DNA of 64,000 nt from Rhodoferax antarcticus ANT.BR. Its GTDB lineage: Bacteria > Pseudomonadota > Gammaproteobacteria > Burkholderiales > Burkholderiaceae_C. The notes under the pieces are model-generated. The model made no database searches. It had not been told where the DNA came from and worked only from the letters and a program-made list of their open reading frames with translations. Location of the stretch: assembly GCF_001938565.1 (NCBI RefSeq), contig NZ_MSYM01000013.1, positions 621,496-685,495 on the forward strand, in the 5' to 3' direction. A program made the position numbers and the translations under genes. Position 1 is the stretch's first letter, and each line of letters begins with the position of its first letter. Shown here in pieces: positions 16,307 to 24,968 of this stretch.

Positions 16307-18061
16307 ATGAATCAGGCCGTGACTTCAGCAACCGCAGCACCATCACCCCCTGTTCCGGGGCGTCCCGAGAAGCTACGGCTGGGCGACGTGCTGGTTCAGC
16401 AGCGCCTGATCTCCCAAGAGCAATTGCAGCAAACGCTGTTGCTTCAAAAGCAGACTGGCAAAAAAATGGGCCGTCTGCTCATTGAAACCGGGCTGATCAC
16501 TGAAGAACTACTGGCCAACGGGCTGGCGCGCCAGCTCCGGGTTCCGTTCGTCAATCTCAAAACCTTCCCGTTTCGTGTTGATGTGGTGAAACTGCTGCCC
16601 GAGTCAGCTGCGCGGCGTTTCCGTGCCCTAGTGCTGGAAGACAAGGGTGATACCTTGCTGGTCGCTTTTGCCGACCCGCTTGACCTGTTTGCCTATGACG
16701 AACTGACAAGGCTGCTCAAGCGATCAGTTTCAATTGCTGCGGTTCCGGAAAGTCAGTTGGCGCTGGCGTTTGACAGGCTCTACCGCCGCACTGAGGAAAT
16801 CAGTGGCTTCGCGCGTGCGTTGGAAAAAGATCTGGGTGATGCGGTTGACTTTGGCGAGTTGTCTGCATCGGTGGGCAGTGAGGGCGCGCCAGTTGTGCGC
16901 TTGCTGCAGTCGCTTTTTGAAGATGCCATGCAGGTTGGCGCGTCGGATGTGCATATTGAGCCGCAAGAGTCAGGGCTGCAAATCCGGGTGCGGGTGGATG
17001 GTGTGTTGCAAACCCAAACGCAGGCCGACAAGCGCATTGGTGGCGCGTTGGCGCAGCGTCTCAAGCTCATGGCCGGGCTGGATATTTCTGAGAAACGCTT
17101 ACCGCAAGATGGTCGCTTCAGCGTGCGCCTGCGTGACGCCACGATTGATGTGCGGCTTTCCACCTTGCCCACCAATTACGGTGAATCAGCCGTGATGCGT
17201 TTGCTAAAGCAGGGCGCAGGCATGAAGCGCCTAGATGACATTGGCATGCCGGCAGACATGCTGCGGCGCTTTCACGAGATCATTGGTCGCATTTCCGGGC
17301 TGGTGCTGGTGACCGGGCCCACAGGCTCAGGCAAAACCACGACACTATACGCGGCACTGTCAGAGATCAATGCTGCTGAACTCAAGGTCATCACCGTGGA
17401 AGACCCGGTGGAATACCGGATGCCTGGCCTGACCCAGGTGCAGGTGAACGACAAGATTGATTTGAGCTTTGCACGCGTGTTGCGCGCTTGCCTGCGTCAG
17501 GATCCGGATGTGATTCTGGTCGGTGAGATGCGAGACGCAGAAACTGCTGAAATCGGCCTTCGGGCCGCAATTACCGGGCACTTGGTGCTATCAACTTTGC
17601 ATACCCGTGATGCCATCAGCACACCTTTCCGGCTGCTGGACATGGGTGTGCCGCCCTTCATGGTGGCGACCTCTTTACAGGCGGTGATTGCCCAGCGGCT
17701 GGTTCGGCTGAACTGCCCGGAGTGCAACGAGCCGCATCACCCCACGCCGCAAGAGTTGTCGTGGCTGGCGGGTATGGTTGATGATGTGGCTGCAGTGGCC
17801 TCCAAGCGCGGGCGAGGCTGCTCGGCCTGCAATGGCACCGGTTATGCGGGTCGCCAAGGGGTTTATGAACTGCTTGAAATGGATGCGGCACTCACCCAAG
17901 CGGCGTCCCGATCTGACCCTGCAGCGTTTATGAAACTTGCGCGCGAGCGCATGAAGGGCCACACCCTGTCGTTTCATGCGCTGGAACTGGTTCGCCAGGG
18001 GCGCACGTCGCTGGCCGAGGCCTTACGCATCGGGTTCGATGTCGACGAGCAAGACGACTGA
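16307..18061 (+). CDS. mshE: MSHA pilus extension ATPase MshE (GspE/PilB family) with c-di-GMP-binding MshEN domain
   Basis: 584 residues. The N-terminal MshEN domain shows both halves of the c-di-GMP motif known from Vibrio MshE: RLGDVLVQQRLISQEQLQQT (residues about 24-43, ending LLLQ) and MGRLLIETGLITEELLANGL (about 54-73). The motor domain has Walker A GPTGSGKT (about 337-344), the Asp box (VITVEDPVEYR), Walker B ILVGEMRDAETAE and the His box (GHLVLSTLHT). The zinc-binding tetracysteine is CPEC (about 471-474) with CSAC (about 505-508). It powers pilin polymerisation at the inner membrane with MshG. First gene of the pilus block, followed 20 bases later by mshG. Confidence 0.92.
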   Translation: MNQAVTSATAAPSPPVPGRPEKLRLGDVLVQQRLISQEQLQQTLLLQKQTGKKMGRLLIETGLITEELLANGLARQLRVPFVNLKTFPFRVDVVKLLPESAARRFRALVLEDKGDTLLVAFADPLDLFAYDELTRLLKRSVSIAAVPESQLALAFDRLYRRTEEISGFARALEKDLGDAVDFGELSASVGSEGAPVVRLLQSLFEDAMQVGASDVHIEPQESGLQIRVRVDGVLQTQTQADKRIGGALAQRLKLMAGLDISEKRLPQDGRFSVRLRDATIDVRLSTLPTNYGESAVMRLLKQGAGMKRLDDIGMPADMLRRFHEIIGRISGLVLVTGPTGSGKTTTLYAALSEINAAELKVITVEDPVEYRMPGLTQVQVNDKIDLSFARVLRACLRQDPDVILVGEMRDAETAEIGLRAAITGHLVLSTLHTRDAISTPFRLLDMGVPPFMVATSLQAVIAQRLVRLNCPECNEPHHPTPQELSWLAGMVDDVAAVASKRGRGCSACNGTGYAGRQGVYELLEMDAALTQAASRSDPAAFMKLARERMKGHTLSFHALELVRQGRTSLAEALRIGFDVDEQDD

Positions 18062-18081
18062 CCGCAGCCAGACCAGCACTT

Positions 18082-19326
18082 ATGGCAGTCTATGCATGGC
18101 GCGGCCGCAACAATCGCGGTGAAGCAGTTCAGGGCCAACTCGACGCACTGAGCGAAAACAACGTCGCCGATCAACTGCTGGCCATGGGAGTGGCACCGGT
18201 TCATATCGGTGCGGTTACCGTGGCTGCCAAAGACAAAGCCGGCCAAGATAACTGGTTCACTCGGCTCAGCCGGCCTGCGGTGGTGGTGGAAGACATCCTG
18301 ATTTTTTCGCGGCAGATGTACACCTTGAACAAGGCGGGCGTGCCCATACTGCGTGCATTTGCCGGGCTGGAAGCGTCCAGCACCAAGCCAGCCATGGTTG
18401 ATTTGCTCAAAGACATTCGCTCCAGCCTGGACCAAGGGCGTGAGCTATCGGCCGCATTGGCGCGACATCAGGATATTTTTGGTGCGTTTTACATCTCCAT
18501 GATCCGCGTGGGGGAGATGACCGGCAAGCTCACCGAAGTGTTTTTGCGCCTCAATGAGCATATGGAGTTTGAGCGCGATGTGCGTGAGCGCATCAAGCAG
18601 GCCTTGCGCTACCCGATTTTTGTATTGATCGCCATGGCCATTGCCGTGATCATCCTGAATATTTTTGTGATTCCCACCTTTGCCAAAGTGTTTGCCGGCT
18701 TCAACGCAGAGTTGCCACTGATCACCCGCGGCTTGCTGGCTTTTTCCGCCTGGATGCTGGCCTGGTGGCCGTTGCTGATTGCCGGGGGTATTGGCGTGGG
18801 CATGTTGATTCGCAGCTACATACGCACCCCTGCGGGCCGCTACAACTGGGACTCCCGCAAGCTTAAGCTCCCCATTGTGGGCGAGATCATCCTGAAGGCT
18901 ACCCTGGCCCGTTTTGCCCGCAGTTTTGCCTTGTCCAGCCAGAGTGGCGTGCCCTTGGTGCAAGCTTTAACCGTGGTGGCGCAAACGGTAGACAACGCAT
19001 TTATAGGCAGCCGCATTGAGCAAATGCGCGATGGCATTGAGCGCGGCGAGAGCATTTCAGCCTGCGCGGCGGCCACCGGCGTCTTCACCCCGGTGGTGCT
19101 GCAAATGATCAACGTGGGTGAAGAAACCGGCGAGCTCGATAACCTGCTGTTCGAGATTGCCGGCATGTACGAGCGCGAAACCGACTACAACATCAAGGGC
19201 CTGTCAGCCGCCATTGAGCCGATCCTGCTGGCAGTCATTGGCGTGCTGGTGTTGCTCCTGGCGCTGGGTGTGTTTTTGCCACTCTGGAATTTGGGCTCGG
19301 CTGCGATGGGCAAAGGTGGCGGCTAG
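18082..19326 (+). CDS. mshG: MSHA pilus inner-membrane platform protein MshG (GspF/PilC family)
   Basis: 414 residues with two GspF repeats (about residues 70-195 and 275-395) and three hydrophobic helices (about 172-192 PIFVLIAMAIAVIILNIFVI, 225-245, and 378-398 ILLAVIGVLVLLLALGVFLP). Family signatures: ILIFSRQMYTLNKAGVPILRA and ISMIRVGEMTGKLTE. It is the platform that the MshE motor acts on. The next gene starts 2 bases after its stop. Confidence 0.92.
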   Translation: MAVYAWRGRNNRGEAVQGQLDALSENNVADQLLAMGVAPVHIGAVTVAAKDKAGQDNWFTRLSRPAVVVEDILIFSRQMYTLNKAGVPILRAFAGLEASSTKPAMVDLLKDIRSSLDQGRELSAALARHQDIFGAFYISMIRVGEMTGKLTEVFLRLNEHMEFERDVRERIKQALRYPIFVLIAMAIAVIILNIFVIPTFAKVFAGFNAELPLITRGLLAFSAWMLAWWPLLIAGGIGVGMLIRSYIRTPAGRYNWDSRKLKLPIVGEIILKATLARFARSFALSSQSGVPLVQALTVVAQTVDNAFIGSRIEQMRDGIERGESISACAAATGVFTPVVLQMINVGEETGELDNLLFEIAGMYERETDYNIKGLSAAIEPILLAVIGVLVLLLALGVFLPLWNLGSAAMGKGGG

Positions 19327-19328
19327 CC

Positions 19329-19847
19329 ATGGCTGAGCGCGCCATGCGCCATTTGAGTTTGCCCACTTGGAGCCGCACCTTGGAATGGTCGGTGATGGGC
19401 CTTGTCGTAGCGATATTGGTGGTGGCGTTCATGCACTACACGCGCGTTCTGCAAGGGCAGGGCGAGTACGCGGCGGTGCGAAGCACCTTGGGCGCACTGC
19501 GGACTGCGCTGGTCATTGACCGCTTGCAGCGCGTTACAGCAAAAATATCCAACACAGGTGCCGCTGACGCTGTGTTGAATGAACCTCGCAATCCCTTTGA
19601 ATTGCTGCAACAGCGCCCGGCGAATTATTCAGGCCTTGCCAGCCGCCAGCAAGCGGAAATGGTCTTGCCCGGCACCTGGGTTTTTGATCCTGCTTGCCCC
19701 TGTATAGGCTACCGCCCGCTGGATGATCGGTGGTTTGACAGCCCTAGCGGTGAGCTGATGGCGTGGTTCCAGTTACAAGGCGCACCGGGCCCTCTGCAAC
19801 TGACGGGGAAGGAAGTCTACCGCTGGCAGGGGCAGTTGCTTGACTGA
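19329..19847 (+). CDS. mshF: MshF-like pilus biogenesis protein
   Basis: 172 residues. One N-terminal membrane helix (WSVMGLVVAILVVAFMHYT, about residues 19-37) precedes a pseudopilin-like periplasmic region without the prepilin cleavage motif. Position directly after mshG and before the major pilin matches mshF in Vibrio and Shewanella; sequence similarity is weak, so the name rests mainly on context. Two Cys close together (FDPACPCIGYRP). Confidence 0.65.
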   Translation: MAERAMRHLSLPTWSRTLEWSVMGLVVAILVVAFMHYTRVLQGQGEYAAVRSTLGALRTALVIDRLQRVTAKISNTGAADAVLNEPRNPFELLQQRPANYSGLASRQQAEMVLPGTWVFDPACPCIGYRPLDDRWFDSPSGELMAWFQLQGAPGPLQLTGKEVYRWQGQLLD

Positions 19848-19927
19848 TGTGGAAGTTTGTAGTTTGGCCGCCATATACTTAGAACACCGGCGCTATGAAT
19901 TTTAAATTTTTTTAAAAGGCGGACAAC

Positions 19928-20308
19928 ATGAAACAAGTACAACGCGGCTTTACTTTGATCGAGTTGGTAATGGTGATCGTGATCTTGGGTGTGCTGGCGG
20001 CGGTGGCGTTGCCTAAGTTTGTGGATTTGAAGGGGGATGCGCAGACTGCGGCAGTACAAGGAGTCGCTGGCGGCATCAGTTCGGCGAGCTCAATTAACTA
20101 TGCTGCCCGGAGTGTGACCACAGCTAATGGCACCGCAACCGCTAACATCAGTTGCCAGGACGCTGCAACTGCGATCTTGCAGGGTGGGCTACCTTCGGGC
20201 TACAAGATGGAGGCTGGCAACGTTGGTGCCGCTGGCGTGTCAACCAACTGCACAGTCCAACAAACCGATGGCGGCAAGACGGCAACCGCGGTCATTGTTG
20301 GAATCTGA
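19928..20308 (+). CDS. mshA: MSHA major pilin (type IV prepilin)
   Basis: 126 residues. Prepilin peptidase site and N-terminal helix: MKQVQRGFTLIELVMVIVIL, cut after Gly7, methylated Phe1, Glu5 present. The mature domain has two Cys (in ISCQDAA and STNCTVQQ) expected to form the D-region disulfide, and a DLKGDAQTAAVQGVAGGISS block typical of MshA. It has its own RBS (AAAAGGCGG) and a terminator just downstream, in keeping with separate high expression. The 80-base gap upstream may hold a promoter but I cannot place it firmly. Confidence 0.92.
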   Translation: MKQVQRGFTLIELVMVIVILGVLAAVALPKFVDLKGDAQTAAVQGVAGGISSASSINYAARSVTTANGTATANISCQDAATAILQGGLPSGYKMEAGNVGAAGVSTNCTVQQTDGGKTATAVIVGI

Positions 20309-20357
20309 CTCTATTGATTGAACAGGTTCAGCTTTGACGCTGCCTGTTCTCCGAACT

Positions 20358-20381
20358 AGCCGCCGTCAAGGCGGCTTTTTC
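20358..20381 (+). terminator. Intrinsic terminator after mshA
   Basis: AGCCGCC (20358-20364), loop GTCAA, GGCGGCT (20370-20376) followed by five T. It also lies at the convergent end of the ligase gene on the minus strand. Confidence 0.8.
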
Positions 20382-22503
20382 ACATCTGCTGCTGAAAACG
20401 CAGTGGTAATTGATACCGGTAATTGTCTTTTTGATCAGCAGGCACGCCAGCATATCCCTGTTTAAAAGCGGCAAGCGCCTTCGCATCATCCTGCATCGGT
20501 GGGTTGGCATAAATTGAACCTAGCCGAAAGTAAGTGTCAGCTCCCTGCTCAGGCCATTTGGTGTTGAAAAGCTCCAGTGACCGGATCGTCAAAAGCGGAT
20601 TGTTTTCTTTTAGGCCGACCGCGTATCCCGTCTGCAGCAGGTTGAAGTCGTATCGGCCAAGGTCGAAGCTCTTATTCAATATCCCCGCGGCCTCAATTGC
20701 CTGGCCAGCCTTGGTTAGAAGTGTGACCTTGAGAGTGACCGTTTCCAGATCATCAGGCTTCAACCTTTCTACTTGTTGCAGTGCTAGATGCGCTTTCTCG
20801 TGTTGACCCATCTGCGCGTAGTTGATTGCCAGACCGGCCCAAATGGCCACTACATTTGGCCGACTGGCTGCAACTGTTTCCAGTATCTTTATGGCATTTC
20901 TGAAGTCCCCGGATGCTGCCAATTGTTCTGCCACCACTGCGGTGAGCCGCCGGTAGTGATGATTGATGGCAATTCCCTCCTGAACATCCTGCAACATTTG
21001 TGATTTGCGGTCGGCCATACTGGGCGCGCTGGCGGGCAGGGTTTGCGTCAAAAACAAGCCAAGATGGATGGCGTGGACGATTTTGTATTCCGCCACTGCC
21101 GCCTGCCTGCTGATGTAGGCCGCCAGCCCAAGGCTGGTTGCCATCGCAATCAACGCGACGCGTGAGTAAGTTGGCTTCCAGCGCAGACAGGACGCAAAAA
21201 ACTGCTGCCGCTTGCCCAGTCGCGCATCCGACCCCGCCAACATCGCTAAAGCCAGCACCAGCAGCGCCCCACAGCCCGCCAAATGCCAAGGAAACCCTGC
21301 GTTGCTGACGATTAGCAGTGCCAGCAGGCTCGTCAGCGTGAAAGCCCGTAGCGGAGCCTCTTGCAAATCCTCGCCGCGTAGCCGCCAGGTAGTTCCGGCC
21401 GAGTGCAGCAAATAGGCCAACAAAAACGCTAAAACCAAGCCACCCACCGCCATGCCGTATTCACTGAGCAACTGTAAAAACTCGTTGTGCGCGTAGTAGT
21501 CAGTCTCTAACACCGTGTAAGTGCGTTGGTACAGCGGAATTTGCACCTCCCAGGCACCAGCGCCCACACCGGTTAGCGGGTTGGCCAGCATCATGCGGGC
21601 GGTGGCCATCCACATCTGCGAGCGGATTGAAAAAGAGCCTTCGGTGTACTCGCTGCGTTTGGCCATCGAGGCGGTTCGCAAAAAACTGCGTTCCAGGGCT
21701 GTGGTGCCACTGCCGTCTTTGATCAGCTGCGCATTTTGGGTTGGAATCGAGCCCATCACACCAACACATGCTATAAAAATAGCAGCTGTTAGCGCTCTAT
21801 TTACAAGGGCTAGACGCCAAAAAGGCAATATATCTCGGTACTTCACAAGTACCACCGCCAACACCGGCAACAACACCAGCAGCGTCACCAGGGCAGAACG
21901 GGTGCCGGTCATCATCAGTGCCACTACATTGAAAGCGACTGAGGCCGTCATGACCATCGTCAAGCGCGGTGAGCGCAGACTGGCGAGCAACCAAACTGAC
22001 AGCGGCAGCACGGCTATGGCGTATTCAGCAAAGAAATTGCGGTTGATGAAAGACGATGCTGGCATGGCACCTTGCGGAAAAAAGCGCCAATCAAACCAAA
22101 ATTGCAGCGCCACCCACAGGGAGGCCACCACCGCACCCAAGTGAATGCCCCACAGCAGCGTTGGCAGATTCTTGCGTGTCAGCGTGTTCAGTACCAGCCA
22201 CAGCAGTAGGCTCAAAATGAACCAGCGAATGGCTTCCACGCCCGCCAGGTAGGTGTGGCTCCACGCCATGCTGCCCAGCGCGTAGGCCATTAGCGCCAAC
22301 GGGAGCCAGACCAAGCCATGCCAGCGCAAAGGCGCAGTGCGCTGGCGTTGCTGCCAAAAAAATACCAGTGCCGCTATCAGTACTCCAAAAGCCGCCAACG
22401 CCGATTTCAGCGTGTCTTGCAGCATCAACTCGCTGGGCACGCCCAACGTCGGGACCAAAAACATCATCCAAGCCAGGAAAGTGATGGGTTGAAGAGAGGG
22501 CAC
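20380..22503 (-). CDS. O-antigen ligase/polymerase family membrane protein, probable pilin O-oligosaccharyltransferase (PglL-like)
   Basis: 707 residues. About 12 hydrophobic segments fill residues 5-470. Family landmarks are SSFINRNFFAEYAI (about 155-168), MTGTRSALV (about 199-207) and the large periplasmic loop with the conserved His in YYAHNEFLQLLSEYG (about 335-349), the Wzy_C/PglL signature. The C-terminal 200 residues are TPR-like helices (IWAGLAINYAQMGQHEKAHL). Such proteins transfer lipid-linked glycans to pilins or to lipid A core. Lying tail-to-tail with the pilin gene, pilin glycosylation is the likeliest job, but O-antigen ligation is not excluded. A repeat copy sits at 21768-21824 inside a membrane segment. 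Confidence 0.8.
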   Translation of the reverse strand: MPSLQPITFLAWMMFLVPTLGVPSELMLQDTLKSALAAFGVLIAALVFFWQQRQRTAPLRWHGLVWLPLALMAYALGSMAWSHTYLAGVEAIRWFILSLLLWLVLNTLTRKNLPTLLWGIHLGAVVASLWVALQFWFDWRFFPQGAMPASSFINRNFFAEYAIAVLPLSVWLLASLRSPRLTMVMTASVAFNVVALMMTGTRSALVTLLVLLPVLAVVLVKYRDILPFWRLALVNRALTAAIFIACVGVMGSIPTQNAQLIKDGSGTTALERSFLRTASMAKRSEYTEGSFSIRSQMWMATARMMLANPLTGVGAGAWEVQIPLYQRTYTVLETDYYAHNEFLQLLSEYGMAVGGLVLAFLLAYLLHSAGTTWRLRGEDLQEAPLRAFTLTSLLALLIVSNAGFPWHLAGCGALLVLALAMLAGSDARLGKRQQFFASCLRWKPTYSRVALIAMATSLGLAAYISRQAAVAEYKIVHAIHLGLFLTQTLPASAPSMADRKSQMLQDVQEGIAINHHYRRLTAVVAEQLAASGDFRNAIKILETVAASRPNVVAIWAGLAINYAQMGQHEKAHLALQQVERLKPDDLETVTLKVTLLTKAGQAIEAAGILNKSFDLGRYDFNLLQTGYAVGLKENNPLLTIRSLELFNTKWPEQGADTYFRLGSIYANPPMQDDAKALAAFKQGYAGVPADQKDNYRYQLPLRFQQQM
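21768..21824 (-). repeat. Dispersed repeat copy 5 (inside the ligase gene)
   Basis: Plus strand reads GCTATAAAAATAGCAGCTGT, then AGCGCTCTATTTACAAGGGC and TAGACGCCAAAAA, the reverse of the consensus. Read in frame as a hydrophobic segment (RLALVNRALTAAIFIACVGV). Confidence 0.7.
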
Positions 22504-22581
22504 TTGGGCAGTCGGATGAAGTTCACGTTAACGCCTACCTATTATGATGGACGGCCAAGCCCACCCACGTGAGGTCAAACC

Positions 22582-23160
22582 ATGCAACATGCCTTCAAAC
22601 CACGCTTGACCGCTGATGACTACCTTAGCGGCGAACTCACTAGCGACATTCGCCACGAGTATGTCGATGGCGAGGTTTACGCCATGGCTGGCGCGGGCGA
22701 GGCGCACAACCTGATCGCGTTAAACGTGGCATCCTTTCTGCGCAGTCATGCGCGCGGTGGGCCGTGCCGGGTGTTTATCTCTGACATGAAGTTGCACGTG
22801 GCGACGTGGAAAGCGTTTTACTACCCGGATGTGATGGTGGTTTGTGATCCGGACGATGCGCAAACGTACTACAAACAAAGCCCCAGCCTGGTGGTGGAGG
22901 TGCTGTCGCCGTCCACCGAGTCGATTGACCGGCGCGAGAAAATGCTGGCTTACCGCACCTTGCCCAGCCTGCGCGAGTATTTGCTGATCGCCCAAGACAA
23001 ACGCCAGCTTGAGCTTTATCGGCGCGCCGACGATGGCGACTGGCTTGTGGCTGTGCGCGCCGAAACCGGTGCTGTGCAGTTGGACAGCGTTAACGCCAGT
23101 CTGGCGCTTGACGAGGTGTACGAGGATGTCAATTTGGGCACCGCTGAAGTGCATGGCTAA
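22582..23160 (+). CDS. Uma2 family (DUF820) putative endonuclease, copy 1
   Basis: 192 residues, PD-(D/E)xK nuclease fold of the Uma2 family. Landmarks: IRHEYVDGEVYAMAGAGEAH (about residues 22-41), the acidic active-site strand YYPDVMVVCD (about 80-89), VVEVLSPSTESIDRREKMLA (about 105-124) and YLLIAQDKRQLELYRR. Uma2 genes are widespread in cyanobacteria and scattered in proteobacteria, with no settled function. It sits between the ligase gene and mshC, on the strand of the pilus genes, and is separated from mshC by a dispersed repeat. Confidence 0.85.
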   Translation: MQHAFKPRLTADDYLSGELTSDIRHEYVDGEVYAMAGAGEAHNLIALNVASFLRSHARGGPCRVFISDMKLHVATWKAFYYPDVMVVCDPDDAQTYYKQSPSLVVEVLSPSTESIDRREKMLAYRTLPSLREYLLIAQDKRQLELYRRADDGDWLVAVRAETGAVQLDSVNASLALDEVYEDVNLGTAEVHG

Positions 23161-23190
23161 CATTCGTTTTCGAGCTGGCGAAATTTATGA

Positions 23191-23248
23191 AAAATTGGCC
23201 TCTAGCCCTTATGAATACTGCGCAAGCAGCTCTTTAATGAATAGCGAA
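23191..23248 (+). repeat. Dispersed repeat copy 6 (Uma2 - mshC gap)
   Basis: Near-consensus copy: AAAATTGGCCTCTAGCCCTT, then ATGAATACTGCGCAAGCAGC and TCTTTAATGAATAGCGAAAC. It fills most of the 101-base gap. Confidence 0.85.
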
Positions 23249-23261
23249 ACAAGTCTCTGAC

Positions 23262-23756
23262 ATGCCAGCCCTGTGTACCCAAGCGCTTGCCGCGATGCCT
23301 GGCCTGAGGTGTCGGGCACGCGCTTTGCGGCGTCGCACACGGGGTTTCACCCTGATCGAACTGATCATGGTCATCGTCATCCTGGGTGTGCTGGCCGTTT
23401 TTGCTGCGCCGCGTATGTTCAACAGTTCTGATTTTTATGCGCGGGGGTTTCAGGACGAGACGCGCGCCCTGCTGCGCTACGCGCAAAAGACGGCCATTGC
23501 GCAGCGACGTGCGGTGTGTGTCACCGTGGCTGCCACGGGCATCGACTTGAAGATCGCCACCGACAACCCGGCGACCAACTGTGCTGGCACGCTGACTTTG
23601 CCGAACCAACCCAAGGCTGGCAGCGGGCTGTCTGCATCGGTTTCACCCTTCAAGTTTGTCCCCTTGGGCAGCACAGATCAGTCGGCGGACGTGACGCTGA
23701 CCTTTGCTGACGGCACGGCAATCGTCATTGACAAAGACACTGGTTATGTCAAGTAA
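23262..23756 (+). CDS. mshC: MSHA minor pilin MshC (GspH/FimT-like prepilin)
   Basis: 164 residues from ATG 23262. A long basic leader (about 28 residues) precedes the prepilin site RRTRGFTLIELIMVIVIL. The rest matches MshC in the FYARGFQDETRALLRYAQKT block and has one Cys pair (RRAVCVTV, ATNCAGT). Overlaps mshD by 11 bases, so the two are translationally coupled. Role: minor pilin that initiates or caps the MSHA pilus. Confidence 0.85.
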   Translation: MPALCTQALAAMPGLRCRARALRRRTRGFTLIELIMVIVILGVLAVFAAPRMFNSSDFYARGFQDETRALLRYAQKTAIAQRRAVCVTVAATGIDLKIATDNPATNCAGTLTLPNQPKAGSGLSASVSPFKFVPLGSTDQSADVTLTFADGTAIVIDKDTGYVK

Positions 23757-24234
23757 CCGGCCCCGCCAAACCGGCTTCACGCTGATCGAGCTGATCATCT
23801 TTATTGTGGTGGTGAGCGCGGGGCTGGCGGGCATTTTGTCGGTGATGAACACCACTGTCAAATCCAGCGCCGACCCGATGGTGCGCAAGCAGGCCATTGC
23901 CATTGCTGAGTCATTGCTGGAAGAAATTTTGCTCAAGGACTATTGCGACCCCGACACCGTGACTGCGGGCACCCCGCCAACCTGCGGCACCTATACCGTA
24001 GAAGCCTCGCGCAGCCTGTATGACGATGTGAAAGACTACGCCGGCTACAGCACCACCAGCGGCATCGTCGACTTGGTGGGTGATGCCATCCCGGGTTTGG
24101 CGCTGTACAACATCGCGGGTGTCACCGTGGGTGACAGCACCGACCTGACCGGGGTGGCGGCCAAAAAAATCACCGTCTCGGTCAGTGGGCCGGCTGGCAC
24201 CATCAGCCTCAGCGGCTACCGGGCCAACTATTAG
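23746..24234 (+). CDS. mshD: MSHA minor pilin MshD
   Basis: 162 residues from ATG 23746 (the in-frame upstream start 23704 lies deep in mshC and is not needed). Prepilin site RQTGFTLIELIIFIVVVSAG, then the MshD-type block VRKQAIAIAESLLEEILLKD and a Cys pair (KDYCDP, PPTCGTY). Coupled to mshC by overlap. Its stop is followed by the toxin-antitoxin pair rather than directly by mshO. Confidence 0.85.
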   Translation: MSSNRPRQTGFTLIELIIFIVVVSAGLAGILSVMNTTVKSSADPMVRKQAIAIAESLLEEILLKDYCDPDTVTAGTPPTCGTYTVEASRSLYDDVKDYAGYSTTSGIVDLVGDAIPGLALYNIAGVTVGDSTDLTGVAAKKITVSVSGPAGTISLSGYRANY

Positions 24235-24274
24235 ATGACCATCTTGATGACATAATTCACGCTGAAATGGTCAT
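24235..24274 (+). promoter_or_regulatory. Inverted repeat before the toxin-antitoxin pair (possible operator)
   Basis: ATGACCAT (24235-24242) and ATGGTCAT (24267-24274) are perfect 8-base inverted repeats 24 bases apart, ending 18 bases before the antitoxin ATG. Phd/YefM antitoxins bind such palindromes to repress their own operon; binding here is inferred. AAGGAG follows as ribosome site. Confidence 0.45.
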
Positions 24275-24292
24275 ATAAAAAGGAGCCTCCTT

Positions 24293-24532
24293 ATGCGCAG
24301 TGTTTCTGTTGCCGATGCCAAGGCGCATCTTTCAGAGTTGCTCTCATTGGTTGAGGCCGGGCAGGCGCTGACCATCTCGCGGCGCGGACGCCCGGTTGCG
24401 AGGCTGGTGCCCGAGCCGAAGGCGGTCACGCGTGAACCGTTCGATTTTGCAGCGCTTGCGGCATTTGTTGACGCGCAACCCGCCGCAGCAGGCAACAGCG
24501 TGGCGGCCATGCGCGCGCAAGACAGCTATTGA
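24293..24532 (+). CDS. Phd/YefM-family antitoxin
   Basis: 79 residues. The N-terminal DNA-binding fold of the family is clear (VSVADAKAHLSELLSLVEAG, ISRRGRPVARLVP), and the C-terminal tail (FDFAALAAFVDAQPAAAGNS) would neutralise the toxin. Its stop TGA at 24530-24532 shares one base with the toxin ATG at 24532, a typical coupled antitoxin-toxin layout. The pair is inserted between mshD and mshO. Confidence 0.88.
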   Translation: MRSVSVADAKAHLSELLSLVEAGQALTISRRGRPVARLVPEPKAVTREPFDFAALAAFVDAQPAAAGNSVAAMRAQDSY

Positions 24533-24957
24533 TGGCCGCCTACTTCGACACCTCGGTGTTGGTGCCGCTGTTCTTCCATGAAGCCGGCACGCCAGCGGCG
24601 CGTCTTGAAATGCAACAGACTAATTCGCCTTGGGTCAGCCACTGGACTTTGGCCGAGTTTTCCAGCGCTGTGGCATTCAAGTTGCGCTGTGCGCAGGTTG
24701 ATGCAGCCACTGCTTCAACGGTCAGGCGTTTGTTTGCTGAGTTGGTGGCCTCGCGCTTGACGGTGGTCGATGTGCTGCGTGAAGACTTTGCCAATGCGGC
24801 CGTCTTGTGCGAAGCCACGCCTGCGCCCGGACTGCGCACAACCGATGCGTTGCACCTGGCCGTCGCACAACGGCTGGGCTTGGCGCTGGTCAGTTTTGAC
24901 CAGGCGCTCACGCAAGCGGCTCGGCAGCAAGGCTTGGCTTGCCGGGGCAGTGATTGA
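24532..24957 (+). CDS. PIN-domain toxin (VapC-type RNase)
   Basis: 141 residues. The four acidic PIN residues are visible: Asp in YFDTSVLVPLF (about residue 5), Glu in WTLAEFSSA (about 42), Asp in TTDALHLAVA (about 103) and Asp in LVSFDQAL (about 122). PIN toxins cut tRNA or rRNA; here the partner is a Phd/YefM-type antitoxin. ATG 24532 overlaps the antitoxin stop; the next gene mshO begins only about 3-12 bases after the stop, so the pair lies within one compact run of genes. Confidence 0.88.
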   Translation: MAAYFDTSVLVPLFFHEAGTPAARLEMQQTNSPWVSHWTLAEFSSAVAFKLRCAQVDAATASTVRRLFAELVASRLTVVDVLREDFANAAVLCEATPAPGLRTTDALHLAVAQRLGLALVSFDQALTQAARQQGLACRGSD

Positions 24958-24968
24958 CCGTGAACACC

